Positions 24,766 to 34,100 of a stretch of DNA of 64,000 nucleotides are shown here, one piece after another (position 1 is the first letter of the stretch; the number at the start of each line of letters is the position of its first letter). Source of the DNA: Candidatus Omnitrophota bacterium (GTDB taxonomy: Bacteria; Hinthialibacterota; Hinthialibacteria; Hinthialibacterales; Hinthialibacteraceae); the NCBI GenBank assembly GCA_013177805.1, contig JABLXU010000003.1, positions 1-64,000 of the forward strand. The letters are read 5' to 3'. The position numbers and the translations under genes were made by a program. A model generated the notes under the pieces. It did no database searches. It was not told the DNA's origin and saw only the letters and a list, made by a program, of their open reading frames with translations.

Positions 24766-26529
24766 ATGAATGCACTCGTTAGGGTGATGATGGGAGCGAT
24801 GCTGCTTGGGCTAGCGGGCGTGGATTTCTTATGGGCTGCGCCGGAAATGGATGGGATGGGGAGCGGGGCGGTATCGAAGCCGGCCTATCGCCCGTCCAAA
24901 ATGACCTACGAGGAATTCCGGGGCCGGCTGCGGCAGCAAGGGCTGTTCGATTCCGAAGTCATGATTCCCATGCGCGACGGGGTGCGGCTGGCCGCCACGG
25001 TTTTCAAACCGCTCATCGGCTCGGTCCCCACGGTGCTGGTGCGGACGCCGTACGGGCGGAAGAACATTCCGGAACTGGACAAGCTCCAACTGTTGGTGCT
25101 GACCGGCTACTCGCTGGTATTCCAGGACACCCGCGGGCGGTACGATTCGGAAGGCGAGCCGCTGATCTTCTTGAGCGACGGATGGGGAGCGCTGCAGGAC
25201 GGATATGACACCATCGAATGGATCGCGGCGCAGAAATGGAACAACGGCAAGGTGGGGATGTGGGGGCATTCGGCCTTGGGGATTCTGAGCGGCTTGGCGG
25301 CCGGCGCGGTTCCGCCGCATCTGACCTGCCAAGTGATCGGCTTCGCGGCCACGCGGGGTTACGAGCAAATCGCCTATTCCGGGGGCGTTTACCGGCAATC
25401 GCTGGTGGACGGCTGGCTGATGGAGAACGAGATTCCCCAATTGATCCCCGTTTTCCGGGCGCATCCGGTGCGGGATGAATTTTGGGCGCCGCTGGACGTG
25501 GCTTCGAGGCATGAAGTGATCAACGTGCCCACATTGTTTGTGGGGGGATTTTACGATTGCTTTCAAGAGGGAACCCTGGACGGATTCGTGGGCCGGCAAA
25601 CCCAGGGGGCGGAAGGCGCGCGGGGGAGACAGAGGCTGATCATCGGCCCCTGGACGCATGTCAATGAGTTCGATTTACAGCAAGGGCAATTGAGATTTCC
25701 GGCGAATTCGGAATACGCCACGGAGATCACGGATACGATCGCGTGGTTCGATTATTGGCTCAAGGGGAGCCAAAACGGGGTGATGGACCAGCCCGCGGTC
25801 AAGTATTACCTAATGGGCGACACCAGCGCGGCGGACGCGCCGGGCAATGTCTGGAAGACCAGTGATTCCTGGCCGCCCGCCTCCCAACCCGTGCGTTTGT
25901 ACTTGGGGCCCGGCGGGACGTTGTCCGTAGCGTCTTTGTCTGAATCCTGGAGTGGAGAGATCATGGTGGAGCCCGGCAATCCCGTGCCCACGCTCGGGGG
26001 GATGAACCTGGAAGCCAATTCCGGCCCGTGGGACCAACGGCCCCTTGAATCACGGCCGGATGTGCTGGTGTTCAGCACGGACCCCCTCCCCGAGCCCGTG
26101 GAAGTGACCGGGCGGATCACAGCGGTGATTTACGCCGAATCGAACCTGACGGATAACGACTTGGCTGTGCGGCTGACCGATGTGTATCCCGACGGCCGTT
26201 CCATGCTGGTGTGCGATGGAATCCGGCGCGCGTCGTACCGGGAATCGCTCTCGCATCCCACGCCCATCACGCCCGGTGAGGTGATTCCCTATGAGATCGA
26301 CCTCTGGAGCACCAGTTTGGTCTTCAACACGGGCCACCGGATCCGGGTGATCGTGGCGAACACGAACGCGCCCCGGTTCGAACCGAATCCCCTATACCAG
26401 CCCTTGGGACAAAACGGCCATCCCGCCACCGCGGTGACGCGGGTGCACGCCGGCCCGGACTTTCCCTCGCATATCTTGTTGCCTGTGGTGTCCGGTTTGA
26501 CGGAGATTACGGGATGGTCATGGTTTTAA
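24766..26529 (+). CDS. Secreted CocE/NonD-family hydrolase (X-Pro dipeptidyl-peptidase-like)
   Basis: A 587-residue alpha/beta hydrolase with a cleavable signal peptide (MNALVRVMMG to LWA, about 24 residues). The N-terminal catalytic domain shows SEVMIPMRDGVRLAATVFKP, VLVRTPYGR, FQDTRGRYDSEG, and the nucleophile elbow WGHSALGILS in place of the commoner G-x-S-Y-x-G. IIGPWTHVN holds the likely catalytic His. The C-terminal jelly-roll domain begins near PVEVTGRITAVIYAES and ends with TGHRIRVIVANTNAPRFEPN. Family members cleave acyl, ester or amide bonds, including peptide N-termini and cocaine-type esters. The true substrate is unknown. The start at 24766 is set by the signal peptide; the frame is open further upstream. 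Confidence 0.88.
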   Translation: MNALVRVMMGAMLLGLAGVDFLWAAPEMDGMGSGAVSKPAYRPSKMTYEEFRGRLRQQGLFDSEVMIPMRDGVRLAATVFKPLIGSVPTVLVRTPYGRKNIPELDKLQLLVLTGYSLVFQDTRGRYDSEGEPLIFLSDGWGALQDGYDTIEWIAAQKWNNGKVGMWGHSALGILSGLAAGAVPPHLTCQVIGFAATRGYEQIAYSGGVYRQSLVDGWLMENEIPQLIPVFRAHPVRDEFWAPLDVASRHEVINVPTLFVGGFYDCFQEGTLDGFVGRQTQGAEGARGRQRLIIGPWTHVNEFDLQQGQLRFPANSEYATEITDTIAWFDYWLKGSQNGVMDQPAVKYYLMGDTSAADAPGNVWKTSDSWPPASQPVRLYLGPGGTLSVASLSESWSGEIMVEPGNPVPTLGGMNLEANSGPWDQRPLESRPDVLVFSTDPLPEPVEVTGRITAVIYAESNLTDNDLAVRLTDVYPDGRSMLVCDGIRRASYRESLSHPTPITPGEVIPYEIDLWSTSLVFNTGHRIRVIVANTNAPRFEPNPLYQPLGQNGHPATAVTRVHAGPDFPSHILLPVVSGLTEITGWSWF

Positions 26530-26584
26530 GAGGAGCCCCTGGGCGGTTGTCTGCGCATGATTCCAGTCGAAGGGAGGCGGCGGT

Positions 26585-26944
26585 ATGGTGAAACTATCCA
26601 GCGAGGTATACATAGCGTTGGCCGTGGGGTTCATTTTGGGCATGGGGATCATGGCCGGAGTGGCGCGGATCCAGGCCCAATCTCCCTTGGCCGAAGGGAT
26701 TCTGTTTTCCGCCCGTTGGGAAACGGGGAAAGGCGGGACGGAAGGCGTGACCCGGTCGAACCTTCCCGAGGCGGTTCCGGGAGGCACGGGCAGTTTTAAT
26801 ATGGACATGTCCGGCCGGTTGTTCACCACTCATCTGGAAATCGAGAACCGCCGGGTTCAAACCGTGCTCCGCATCATTCCTTTTCACCGGCTCGTGGAGG
26901 TCCAATTCGGGGATGGGGGCATAAAATCGATCGCTCAGCCGTAA
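26585..26944 (+). CDS. Small exported or anchored protein, unknown
   Basis: A 119-residue protein with a hydrophobic N-terminus (VYIALAVGFILGMGIMAGVA, about residues 8-27). It is either a signal peptide cut near AQA or a membrane anchor. The rest is a small beta-rich domain with RRVQTVLRIIPFHRLVEVQF near the end. No family recognised. GGGAGG precedes the ATG well. It follows the hydrolase gene by 55 bases and may be cotranscribed. It converges on terC with 38 bases between stops. Confidence 0.65.
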   Translation: MVKLSSEVYIALAVGFILGMGIMAGVARIQAQSPLAEGILFSARWETGKGGTEGVTRSNLPEAVPGGTGSFNMDMSGRLFTTHLEIENRRVQTVLRIIPFHRLVEVQFGDGGIKSIAQP

Positions 26945-26982
26945 CGAGGGCCAGAGGGGGGGGCTGCGGCGCGAAAAAACAT

Positions 26983-27930
26983 CTATTGTTGAATCTTCCC
27001 TCCGGCGGGCAGCAGTTCCTCTTCTTGCGGCCAAATGATCGAAGCCACGATCGAGACCAGGAATAGAATAGAGATCACGCCCAGGGAGACCAGGACGGGG
27101 ATATGGTAGATATCCTCGATCAGCATCTTCACCCCGACAAACACCAGGATGAACGACAGCCCGTAATGGAGGTAATGGAATAGTCTCAAGATGTCCGCCA
27201 CGGCGAAGTACATGGCCCGCAAGCCCAGGATGGCGAACACGTTCGAGGTAAAGACGATAAACGGATCGAGTGTGATGGCCAGGATGGCGGGAATCGAATC
27301 CAGCGCGAAGACGACGTCCGTGGCTTCCACGAACACCAGCACTAAGAAGAGCGGCGTAATCCAGTATTTGCCGTTCCGGACGACCAGGAACTTGCCTTCC
27401 ACGTAGTTATCGGTGACGGGAAACAGCCGGCGGCAAAACCGCAAGACCGGATTTTTTTCAGGATGGATTTTTTTTCCTTTCTCCATGGCCATTTTGATTC
27501 CGGTGATGACCAGGAACAATCCAAAGACGTACATCACCCACGCGAACAGGTGGATCAGGGTGATCCCCGCCGCGATAAACAAGCCCCGCATCACCAGCGC
27601 GCCCAGGATGCCCCAAAACAGCACCCGGTGTTGGTATTTGTCCGGCACTTGGAAGTAGGAAAACACCAGGAGGAACACGAAGATGTTATCGATGCTGAGC
27701 ACCCGCTCGATGATGTAGCCCGTGAGAAATTCATGGCCGGCCCGCGTTCCCATGTACCAGTACACCCATACGTTGAATACAAGCGCCACCACGATCCAGA
27801 TGATGGTCCACCACATGGCTTCCTTGAACTCGATCACATGCGCCTTGCGGTTGAAGACCCCCAAGTCCAAGGCCAGCAGAAAAAGAATGAGCGCCAAAAA
27901 CGCGATCCAAACCGGCAACGAGATCACCAC
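26983..27930 (-). CDS. TerC-family integral membrane protein (Alx-like metal exporter)
   Basis: A protein of 315 residues with about nine transmembrane helices. The TerC signature residues are visible: LALDLGVFNRK, the ERVLSIDNIFVFLLVF motif, and FVEATDVVFALDSIPA, which carry the membrane-embedded acids thought to move metal ions. TerC/Alx proteins export Mn2+ or protect secreted proteins from metal stress. The frame is open to 28068, but GTG 27930 is chosen. It has GAGG eight bases upstream and gives the usual family N-terminus (ISLPVWIAFLAL). The extra 46 codons would read straight through the leader terminator described next, which also argues against them. Confidence 0.88.
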   Translation of the reverse strand: MVISLPVWIAFLALILFLLALDLGVFNRKAHVIEFKEAMWWTIIWIVVALVFNVWVYWYMGTRAGHEFLTGYIIERVLSIDNIFVFLLVFSYFQVPDKYQHRVLFWGILGALVMRGLFIAAGITLIHLFAWVMYVFGLFLVITGIKMAMEKGKKIHPEKNPVLRFCRRLFPVTDNYVEGKFLVVRNGKYWITPLFLVLVFVEATDVVFALDSIPAILAITLDPFIVFTSNVFAILGLRAMYFAVADILRLFHYLHYGLSFILVFVGVKMLIEDIYHIPVLVSLGVISILFLVSIVASIIWPQEEELLPAGGKIQQ

Positions 27931-28027
27931 GGATTTTTCCTCGATAACGAAAGGGTAAGCATATGGAATCCGGAGGTACTTTAGTGGTGGACGCGCCGCC
28001 GATAAAGTCTCGCGGGGAGGTTCAATG

Positions 28028-28050
28028 AAAAAGGGCATGTTGCCATGCCC
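28028..28050 (-). terminator. Intrinsic terminator in the terC leader (possible attenuator)
   Basis: On the minus strand GGGCATG-GCAA-CATGCCC is a perfect seven-base stem with a tetraloop, followed at once by TTTTT. It lies about 98 bases upstream of the terC GTG and more than 650 bases past the stop of the preceding gene. It therefore sits in the terC leader rather than closing that gene. This is the arrangement expected for attenuation control. I do not see the conserved core of the yybP-ykoY manganese riboswitch. Confidence 0.6.
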
Positions 28051-28200
28051 CGTATTCTTTGAACTCACCGCAACGCTGAACGTCAGTGCAGAAAGGTTGT
28101 GGTCAACCTATCGTCCCGCGCCGGGTGGGTGTTCATCCGATTTAAAAACTTAAATAATCAACCTCTATTTAATTCGTGTTGAGAAAGAAAGATTCCCACT

Positions 28201-28577
28201 GTTTCCGGACTGCCCTCATCCTGAGCCTCTCCCCGAGGGAAGGGGATGTTGGGAGGGGGGTCTCCGTTCATACCGAATCGATGGGATACGGTGCTCTGGA
28301 CAATACGCGTAAGCCGGATAAACCATAATTTTCTGTGCCCTAATCCCCCCTTTCCGTCGAAAGGCCTTATCCCGAGTGTATCTTGACTATCCATTCGATC
28401 CAAAAATCTTCCCAAAAATTATTTCACGGTTTGACATTTCCCTGTCTGCCGAAGATTTTGAAAGGGCAACGATTCACTCGAATGTGTTCGCCGGACAAAG
28501 CGAAAAGTTCCCTTACGTGTTCCTTTTCGCCCTTTCAGGGCTTCCCTCACCCTACTCCTCTCCCGGAGGACGAGGGA
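28201..28577 (+). repeat. Two family B repeats in a 777-base gene-free stretch
   Basis: CCCTCATCCTGAGCCTCTCC starts at 28201 and CCCTCACCCTACTCCTCTCC at about 28548. Each is followed by its imperfect inverted copy. The rest of 27931-28707 shows only the terC leader hairpin; no gene is visible. Confidence 0.65.
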
Positions 28578-28707
28578 ATCGATTCTCGAACCAAACCATC
28601 CCCCAGCCACGGGATCAAGCATGGAGAATGTGATGCTTTGGGCTGGATCGGACCATTGCATGGATCTTCACCTTGCCTGGGGTGGCAGGAATACAGCGGC
28701 CAGTTTT

Positions 28708-30300
28708 TCAAGCCACCAAACTCTTGATCTTCCGGTAGGCCCGGAAGATCGAGTTTTGTTCCGCTTGCGCCACGCGCCACCGCAGCTGTTGAATGTAATC
28801 CTCTTTGCGCACGACGGGATTGCCGTCCATATAGGTCGCCATGTAGAGGTTAGTGACCAGTTCTTCCAAAATCGCGGGATTCTGCCGTAAATATTGGTCT
28901 TGGACCAATCCCACGATGTTTTCTTTGGTGAATCCGTCGAAATGCGCCAGGGTATGGACGAATTCCCAAAACACGTAGATGGGATCGGGTTTGGCCTGGA
29001 GCGCGTGCACGCCCTTGGGCCGCTCCAACTTGTCGAGGATGCCCTCCTGGTGGGCGAGATGAAAGATCTTGTAGTTGTCGTAGAAGGCCATGGGATTGAT
29101 TTTGATGATCCCGATGGGCCGGGGCAGGTCGCAGATTAAATCCAAGGTTTCGAGGTTGTCTTCTTCCAGTTCCAGGGGATTGTAACCGATAAAATCGACC
29201 AGCAGTTTCGTCCCTGAATCCAGGATATTCCGCACCGTGCGGATGGTTCCTTCTTTGGGATGCCGCCGGTCGTAGTATTTCCGCAAGGTCCGCTGGCTGC
29301 CGGATTGAATCCCCATAATCAGGTAGTTTAATCCCGCGTAGTGCAGATATTGCAGGATTTCCGGGTCGCCCACGTTGGGGTGGGTGTAGCCGAAAAACGG
29401 CAGGGCGACTTCCGTGGCGTATTCGGGCGCGAATTCGGCGATCCAGCGTTTGTTGAGGGGGAGGACGTCGTCGTAGAATTCGATCCGTTCGATGGGCCAG
29501 GGCCAGGTGCGCAGCCGGTACTTGAGTTCCGCGATCACGTTGGCTACCGAACGGCGGCGCAGGAACTTGTCGCCCTTGTACATCACGTCATCGTGGCCGC
29601 TGCAGCAATAGGTGCAGGTGAACGGGCATCCGCGCGTGGCCATGATGATGAAGTTGGTGTACAGATGGCTCCGCGGCGGGTAGGGCGAATCCGAAATGCC
29701 CTCGTGGATGATCACGGCCTTGTTTTCCAGTTCGAAATCGGGGAATGGGTAGTTGTCGAGGTTTTGTTCGAGTTTGCGGGAGGGATTGCGGATGATGTGG
29801 CCGTCGCGGTTCACCCAGATGCTGGGCAGGTGGTCCGGGTCTTCTCCCCGGTCCATCGCGTTGACCAAGTCGCGGATGGCGTATTCGCCCTCGCCCATGC
29901 AAATCATGTCGGTGAACTGAATATTTTCCTCGGCGTTCATGGTCGAATCCACGCCGCCCCAGATCACCGGGACTTTTAACGCTTGCTTGATCTGTTGCGT
30001 AATGAACTTGGCCAGTCCATAACTGATTGAGGTGAATGAGATGCCCACGAGATGGGGATCCTGCGCTTTCAACAATCCGAGCAGAATCTCCAATTCCTTG
30101 GGCGTGATGTAGGTGCACATCGAGTAGTAGCCCCCCTCCTCTTGCTTGTCCGGAGGCGGGACCTCGGTGGGGGAGATGTACTCCACGCCTTTGAAAATAT
30201 TGATGAACACCTCGTGCCCGGCTTCTTGCAGCACCGAGGACATATACCGCACGCCCAAGCAATATTCGTCGTACAATGGGACAAAGGATACTCTGCGCAT
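28708..30300 (-). CDS. B12-binding-type radical SAM protein
   Basis: A 530-residue protein. The N-terminal Rossmann-like cobalamin-binding-type domain (about 1-150) includes VGISFTSISYG and VIWGGVDSTMNAE. A radical SAM barrel follows, with the cluster motif CPFTCTYCC (Cys spacing 3 and 2) after MATRGCPF, then FYDDVLPLNKRWIAEFA and MGIQSGSQRTLRKYYDR. The C-terminal 120 residues are helical. Proteins of this layout methylate or rearrange unactivated carbons in lipids, cofactors or natural products. The DxHxxG cobalamin motif is not obvious, so B12 binding is uncertain. GAGGG precedes the ATG well. No neighbour suggests the substrate. Confidence 0.85.
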   Translation of the reverse strand: MRRVSFVPLYDEYCLGVRYMSSVLQEAGHEVFINIFKGVEYISPTEVPPPDKQEEGGYYSMCTYITPKELEILLGLLKAQDPHLVGISFTSISYGLAKFITQQIKQALKVPVIWGGVDSTMNAEENIQFTDMICMGEGEYAIRDLVNAMDRGEDPDHLPSIWVNRDGHIIRNPSRKLEQNLDNYPFPDFELENKAVIIHEGISDSPYPPRSHLYTNFIIMATRGCPFTCTYCCSGHDDVMYKGDKFLRRRSVANVIAELKYRLRTWPWPIERIEFYDDVLPLNKRWIAEFAPEYATEVALPFFGYTHPNVGDPEILQYLHYAGLNYLIMGIQSGSQRTLRKYYDRRHPKEGTIRTVRNILDSGTKLLVDFIGYNPLELEEDNLETLDLICDLPRPIGIIKINPMAFYDNYKIFHLAHQEGILDKLERPKGVHALQAKPDPIYVFWEFVHTLAHFDGFTKENIVGLVQDQYLRQNPAILEELVTNLYMATYMDGNPVVRKEDYIQQLRWRVAQAEQNSIFRAYRKIKSLVA

Positions 30301-30512
30301 TCAGTTGACCCTCGTGTTGATTTCCCGCGATCTAGTCACTCGCGGCTTTCCCGCTATTCCCGGTTATTTTTCCTCAACAGTCTTCAACCCGGTCAATGCT
30401 CATTCATGAATCGAAAGAAAAATGTTGATAAAGATGATAAATATAATCAACTTTGAGTTCAAGCCCAAGGGTGGGTTCGCCAAGAGTTGATTTGGGCCCC
30501 GGATTGATTCGG

Positions 30513-30698
30513 CTCAGGGTTGAAACCCTGGGCTGGTGTATGGCGGCCCCTTGAAAGGGGCGCGGACAGAAAAGTCCGCTAGTTGAGGGCCGGAAAGATT
30601 TCACCCTCACCCCGGCCTCTCCCAGAGGGGAATTCTCGTAGGGGAGGAGGGACGTTGTTGGTGGGTTCCGCGGCGCTTGGATCCCACCTTCCAGGCAA
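30513..30698 (+). repeat. Composite repeat, families A, B and C in order
   Basis: The first hairpin (CAGGGTTGAAACCCTG) and the second (GGCCCCTTGAAAGGGG) are followed by the shared tail (CGGACAGAAAAGTC, GGCCGGAAAGAT). Next come family B (CCCTCACCCCGGCCTCTCCC at 30602) and family C (TTGGTGGGTTCCGCGG at 30658). This fills most of the 569-base gap between two minus-strand genes. The remainder (30770-30869) is AT-rich with no gene seen. Confidence 0.8.
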
Positions 30699-30869
30699 CA
30701 GGGTTTCCGGGGGGAGAGGGGGGCAGGCAGCGTTCCCATTGAAACGCATACCGAGAACAAAGCCGGGAGAGAGGTCCGCGGGCGGTTAAATAGATCCATG
30801 CATGATTTGTTTAAAGATACGTGATTTATTTTATTATGTAGTAATGCATATAGTTAGGGATCTTCCATT

Positions 30870-31514
30870 TCACCAGGCCGTGCATTCCTGGGGGGCGTGG
30901 GCGAGGGTCGGGACGATCCAATCCGCTCCGGCCAGTTGTTCGGGGGTGAAACTGGTGGTCAGCGCCAGGCATTTCATTCCTGCCGCCTTGGCCGCCGCCA
31001 CGCCGGAGATGGCGTCTTCCACCACCAGGCAAGCGGCCGGTTCCGCGCCGATTTTTTGGGCGGCGAAGAGAAAGATATCGGGATGGGGTTTTTTCCGTTC
31101 GACTTCCAGGCCGTTGACGCAGGCGTTGAAATCCGCCTCGGTGAGGCCCATTTCCCGGAGGTTGATATCCATTTTGGTGCGGTCGGCGCTGGTGGCCACG
31201 GCCGTTTTGAGTTTCAGGCGCTTGCAGCGGGCCAGGAAGTCCATGACGCCGTCCAACGGTTTGATCCGCCCGCGGACGATCGCATCGTAGATTTCGTAGG
31301 TGCGCTTCTTGGCCTGAACGATCTCGATTGGCACGCCGTATTTCTCCGCCACGCCGCCGATGTACCGGTTCTCGCCCATGCCCACGAAATCCAGAAAATC
31401 CTCGGCTTTCACCTGGACGCCCCGTTCGGCGAAGTATTGCATGGCCGCTTCGCAGATGAATTCCTCGGTATCCACCAGTACGCCGTCCATGTCGAAAATC
31501 ACGGCTTGAATCAC
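30870..31514 (-). CDS. HAD-superfamily phosphatase, beta-phosphoglucomutase-like
   Basis: A 214-residue subfamily IA HAD hydrolase. Motif I is FDMDGVLVDTE (Asp nucleophile at residue 8). A helical cap domain occupies about 15-85. Motif II lies in AVATSADRTK, and motif III/IV is KKPHPDIFLFAAQ with VVEDAISGVAAAKAAGM. The DGVLVDTE start and the ED at motif IV match beta-phosphoglucomutase and 2-phosphoglycolate-type phosphatases. Both sugar-phosphate isomerisation and simple dephosphorylation are possible. The start is GTG with AGGA ten bases upstream. It stands alone. Confidence 0.88.
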   Translation of the reverse strand: MIQAVIFDMDGVLVDTEEFICEAAMQYFAERGVQVKAEDFLDFVGMGENRYIGGVAEKYGVPIEIVQAKKRTYEIYDAIVRGRIKPLDGVMDFLARCKRLKLKTAVATSADRTKMDINLREMGLTEADFNACVNGLEVERKKPHPDIFLFAAQKIGAEPAACLVVEDAISGVAAAKAAGMKCLALTTSFTPEQLAGADWIVPTLAHAPQECTAW

Positions 31515-31646
31515 GAACGTATCTTCCTTTCTCCCGCTGGATGAGGATGGATGATCCCGCGAGGGAATGATAACCGGATCTGATGTGCGGATTGTAGGGC
31601 CGGGGGAGAAGCCTGTCCGCCTGTGTTCAGCGGTTGGAGGGCTTTC

Positions 31647-33254
31647 TCACTCCCCCGCTTGCCGGGGCAGCAGCAAGGTAAAAACCGCCCCCACCGGGTG
31701 GTTGGCCGAGACCCGGATGATTCCTTTGTGTTCTTCGACGATGCGGCGGGTCATGGGCAGACCCAATCCCGTGCCCAGGGGTTTGCTGGTGCGGAACGCC
31801 TTGAAGATTTCGTCCACCTGGTCCGGCGGGATTCCTGGTCCGGCATCGCGGATTTCCACCGTGACGTACTCCGCTTCCCGGCCGATGGCGATGACGATCG
31901 GTTTTCCTTCGGGGGTGACATCCAGGGCATTGAGGAGCAGGTTGAGGACGGCCTGTTCGATGCGTTCGCGGTCCACGGGCACGATTTTGTCCGGAGTGCG
32001 GATTTCCTTGCGGAGAATCACCTTTTGTTGGTTGATCCGGTGGCGCAGGAGGCGCAGCAGGCGGTCGATGAGTTGTTCCAGGTCCACGGGCCGGCGGTCG
32101 AGCGGGCGGGGTTTGGCCAAGCTCAATAGATCCGTAACCAATGAGTTTAAATCGGTGATTTTCTGGGCGATCACCTCGACGTCCCGGCGGAAGTCTTCGC
32201 CGGCGGGGGGCGCGGATTTCCACGAATGAATCAGCATGTTGATCACCGCCAGGGGATTGCGGATTTCGTGCGCGAGTCCCGCGGCCAATTCTCCCAGGCT
32301 GGCCAGTTTGGATGAAACCTGGAGTTGTTCTTCCATCCGGATGATCTGTTCGTGCACGCGGGCGTTGGTGATGGCGATGGCGGCGTGGGCGGCGAAGGTT
32401 AGCAGGAGATCTTCCTCGGACCGCTGCCACCGCCGGGGCGTGGCCGAATAGATATTCAGCACGCCCAGCACCTCGTTTTGGAAGGTAATAGGCGCGGCCA
32501 GCAGAGAGACCACGCCTTCCTGTTTCGCATGGGATTTGTGTTTGTACAAAGGTTCCTGAAAGACATCGTACACTTGCAGGACGCGGTTTTTTTTGACCAC
32601 CCGGCCCAAGATCGAGCCATCGAGAGGCAGGTTGGGTTTGTTCAGATATTCCAGGCTGCAACCATAGGCCGTGGCCAGTTCCAGTTCGCGTGTTTGGGGC
32701 GAAACCAGCATCAGGGAGCTCATTTTGGCGCGAAAGAGGACCGTGGCTTTTTCGACGACGTTGAGCAGCACCCGTTCCAGGTCGAGCGACGCGGAGACCG
32801 CCCCCGCGATATGAAACAGGGCGGGCAGGGGCCGGGTTTGTTCCGCGACCAGGAACTCGATCCAACCGTTGAACCAATCCCCGGCCCGCGCGTCGGCTTG
32901 GCTTTGTAAATCCTGGAAGGAACAATCCACGCGGCCTAAAAAACAATGGACCAACGCCCCGATGGTGTACGTGCCGTTACGCAAGGGCACGGCGATGATT
33001 TCCTCCGGCTGGCCGGTGATGGAATGGCCTGGCAGGGCAAAGGGGCCGTGGGCCTCCCGGATGGCCTCCACGGTGGCCGTGTCCGAACAATGCGTCCGCC
33101 AGTAGCGTTTGCGTTGATCGGCTTCGCCGGTCACGGCCCGCAGGAGCAAGCAAGAGAATTGTGGATAATCGAGATAATACAGGGCGGATTGACTGGCCCC
33201 GCTTTCGTCGCGGAGCCATTGCAAAAGGGTATCGGGAGGGAGAGTGCCGGTCAT
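31647..33254 (-). CDS. Soluble GAF-domain sensor histidine kinase
   Basis: A protein of 535 residues without transmembrane segments. The N-terminal 150 residues resemble no named domain. A GAF domain follows (about 160-300: SLDLERVLLNVVEKATVLF, VVSLLAAPITFQNEVLGVLNI). The kinase core has the H box ASLGELAAGLAHEIRNPLAV, the N box VLNLLLNALDVTPEG, G1 DAGPGIP and G2 GTGLGLPMTRRIVEEH. Phosphorylation is on the H of HEIRNP. The layout is like the NtrB/AtoS group. The frame is open to a TTG at 33338, but ATG 33254 is taken as the first conventional start; its ribosome binding site is poor. No response regulator is adjacent, so the partner is unknown. Confidence 0.88.
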   Translation of the reverse strand: MTGTLPPDTLLQWLRDESGASQSALYYLDYPQFSCLLLRAVTGEADQRKRYWRTHCSDTATVEAIREAHGPFALPGHSITGQPEEIIAVPLRNGTYTIGALVHCFLGRVDCSFQDLQSQADARAGDWFNGWIEFLVAEQTRPLPALFHIAGAVSASLDLERVLLNVVEKATVLFRAKMSSLMLVSPQTRELELATAYGCSLEYLNKPNLPLDGSILGRVVKKNRVLQVYDVFQEPLYKHKSHAKQEGVVSLLAAPITFQNEVLGVLNIYSATPRRWQRSEEDLLLTFAAHAAIAITNARVHEQIIRMEEQLQVSSKLASLGELAAGLAHEIRNPLAVINMLIHSWKSAPPAGEDFRRDVEVIAQKITDLNSLVTDLLSLAKPRPLDRRPVDLEQLIDRLLRLLRHRINQQKVILRKEIRTPDKIVPVDRERIEQAVLNLLLNALDVTPEGKPIVIAIGREAEYVTVEIRDAGPGIPPDQVDEIFKAFRTSKPLGTGLGLPMTRRIVEEHKGIIRVSANHPVGAVFTLLLPRQAGE

Positions 33255-33370
33255 CGGCTTAGCCGGGTGAATACGCCTCGAGATAGCGTTTTGTTGGACA
33301 CCCTCATCATAGCAGGAAATCCGGCCGATGGGGGCCAAAGGATTACGCGATTTGGAGGATTCAGGATCCT

Positions 33371-33660
33371 GAGTCCCGGGTGGATGCCCCGGGTGGAAAC
33401 CCTGGGCCTGGAGTTTGGCTATCCGGAAGCATCAAAGCCCAGGGATGAAATCCTGGGCTGCTATCCGGCGGTTCCTTGAAAGGGGGGCGGACAGAACAGT
33501 CAGGTAGTTAGGGATCGGAAAGATATCCCGTCACCCCGGCCTATACACCCTCTACCGGAGGGAGAGAGGAGAAGTCTCGTGGGGGAAAAGGAACCTTGTT
33601 GGTGAGCTGCGCTGCGCTTGGAGTCCACCCTACAACTGCGCTTGGAGCCCGCCCTACGGC
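33371..33660 (+). repeat. Composite repeat, families A, B and C, diverged copy
   Basis: Two decayed first hairpins (near 33390 and CCCAGGGATGAAATCCTGGG at 33438) and a broken second hairpin (GGTTCCTTGAAAGG) are followed by the shared tail (CGGACAGAACAGTCAGG). Next are a diverged family B (33528) and a doubled family C (33598-33660). The rest of the 760-base gap to the FlgM gene, 33661-34100, is AT-rich in part and shows no gene I trust. Confidence 0.75.
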
Positions 33661-34100
33661 GGAGTTGGCGGGCATGCTGTGATTGGAATCCGTTCTACCC
33701 TGCTAAAAGATAACGTGAGGGGACGCATTTTTCATGCGTGAGCAACGCGAACTGGTGATCTAAAAAAGGACGCCCTAAAGACGCCCTAAAAGGAAGGTCT
33801 TGGCGGATGAGTTTTTGGTTATTTTCTGATCTTCCAAATAAAGTATATTCTGCAAATGAATATTGCAATTTATACGGTCAAAAGGAATTCGATTTATCAT
33901 TTTTTTACCTGTATGCTGGATTTTCGTAATCGATGCGGATTGGTTGAATCAGGAAGGATTTAAGTTCGCTTCCGGCCGTGACGATAATGAAAGGCGAGAA
34001 AACCGGCCATCGGCCCCACAGCGCGATGGTGCTACAATGATTTGTTTTGAATTGAGGGCTGGTGAAAAAGGAATGCCACGCATTTCGGGAGTTTGTCACG

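Noticed and set aside
27931-28140. yybP-ykoY manganese riboswitch
   Set aside because: The position suits it, but the conserved GGGGAGUAGC and matching loop sequences are not found; only the terminator was kept.
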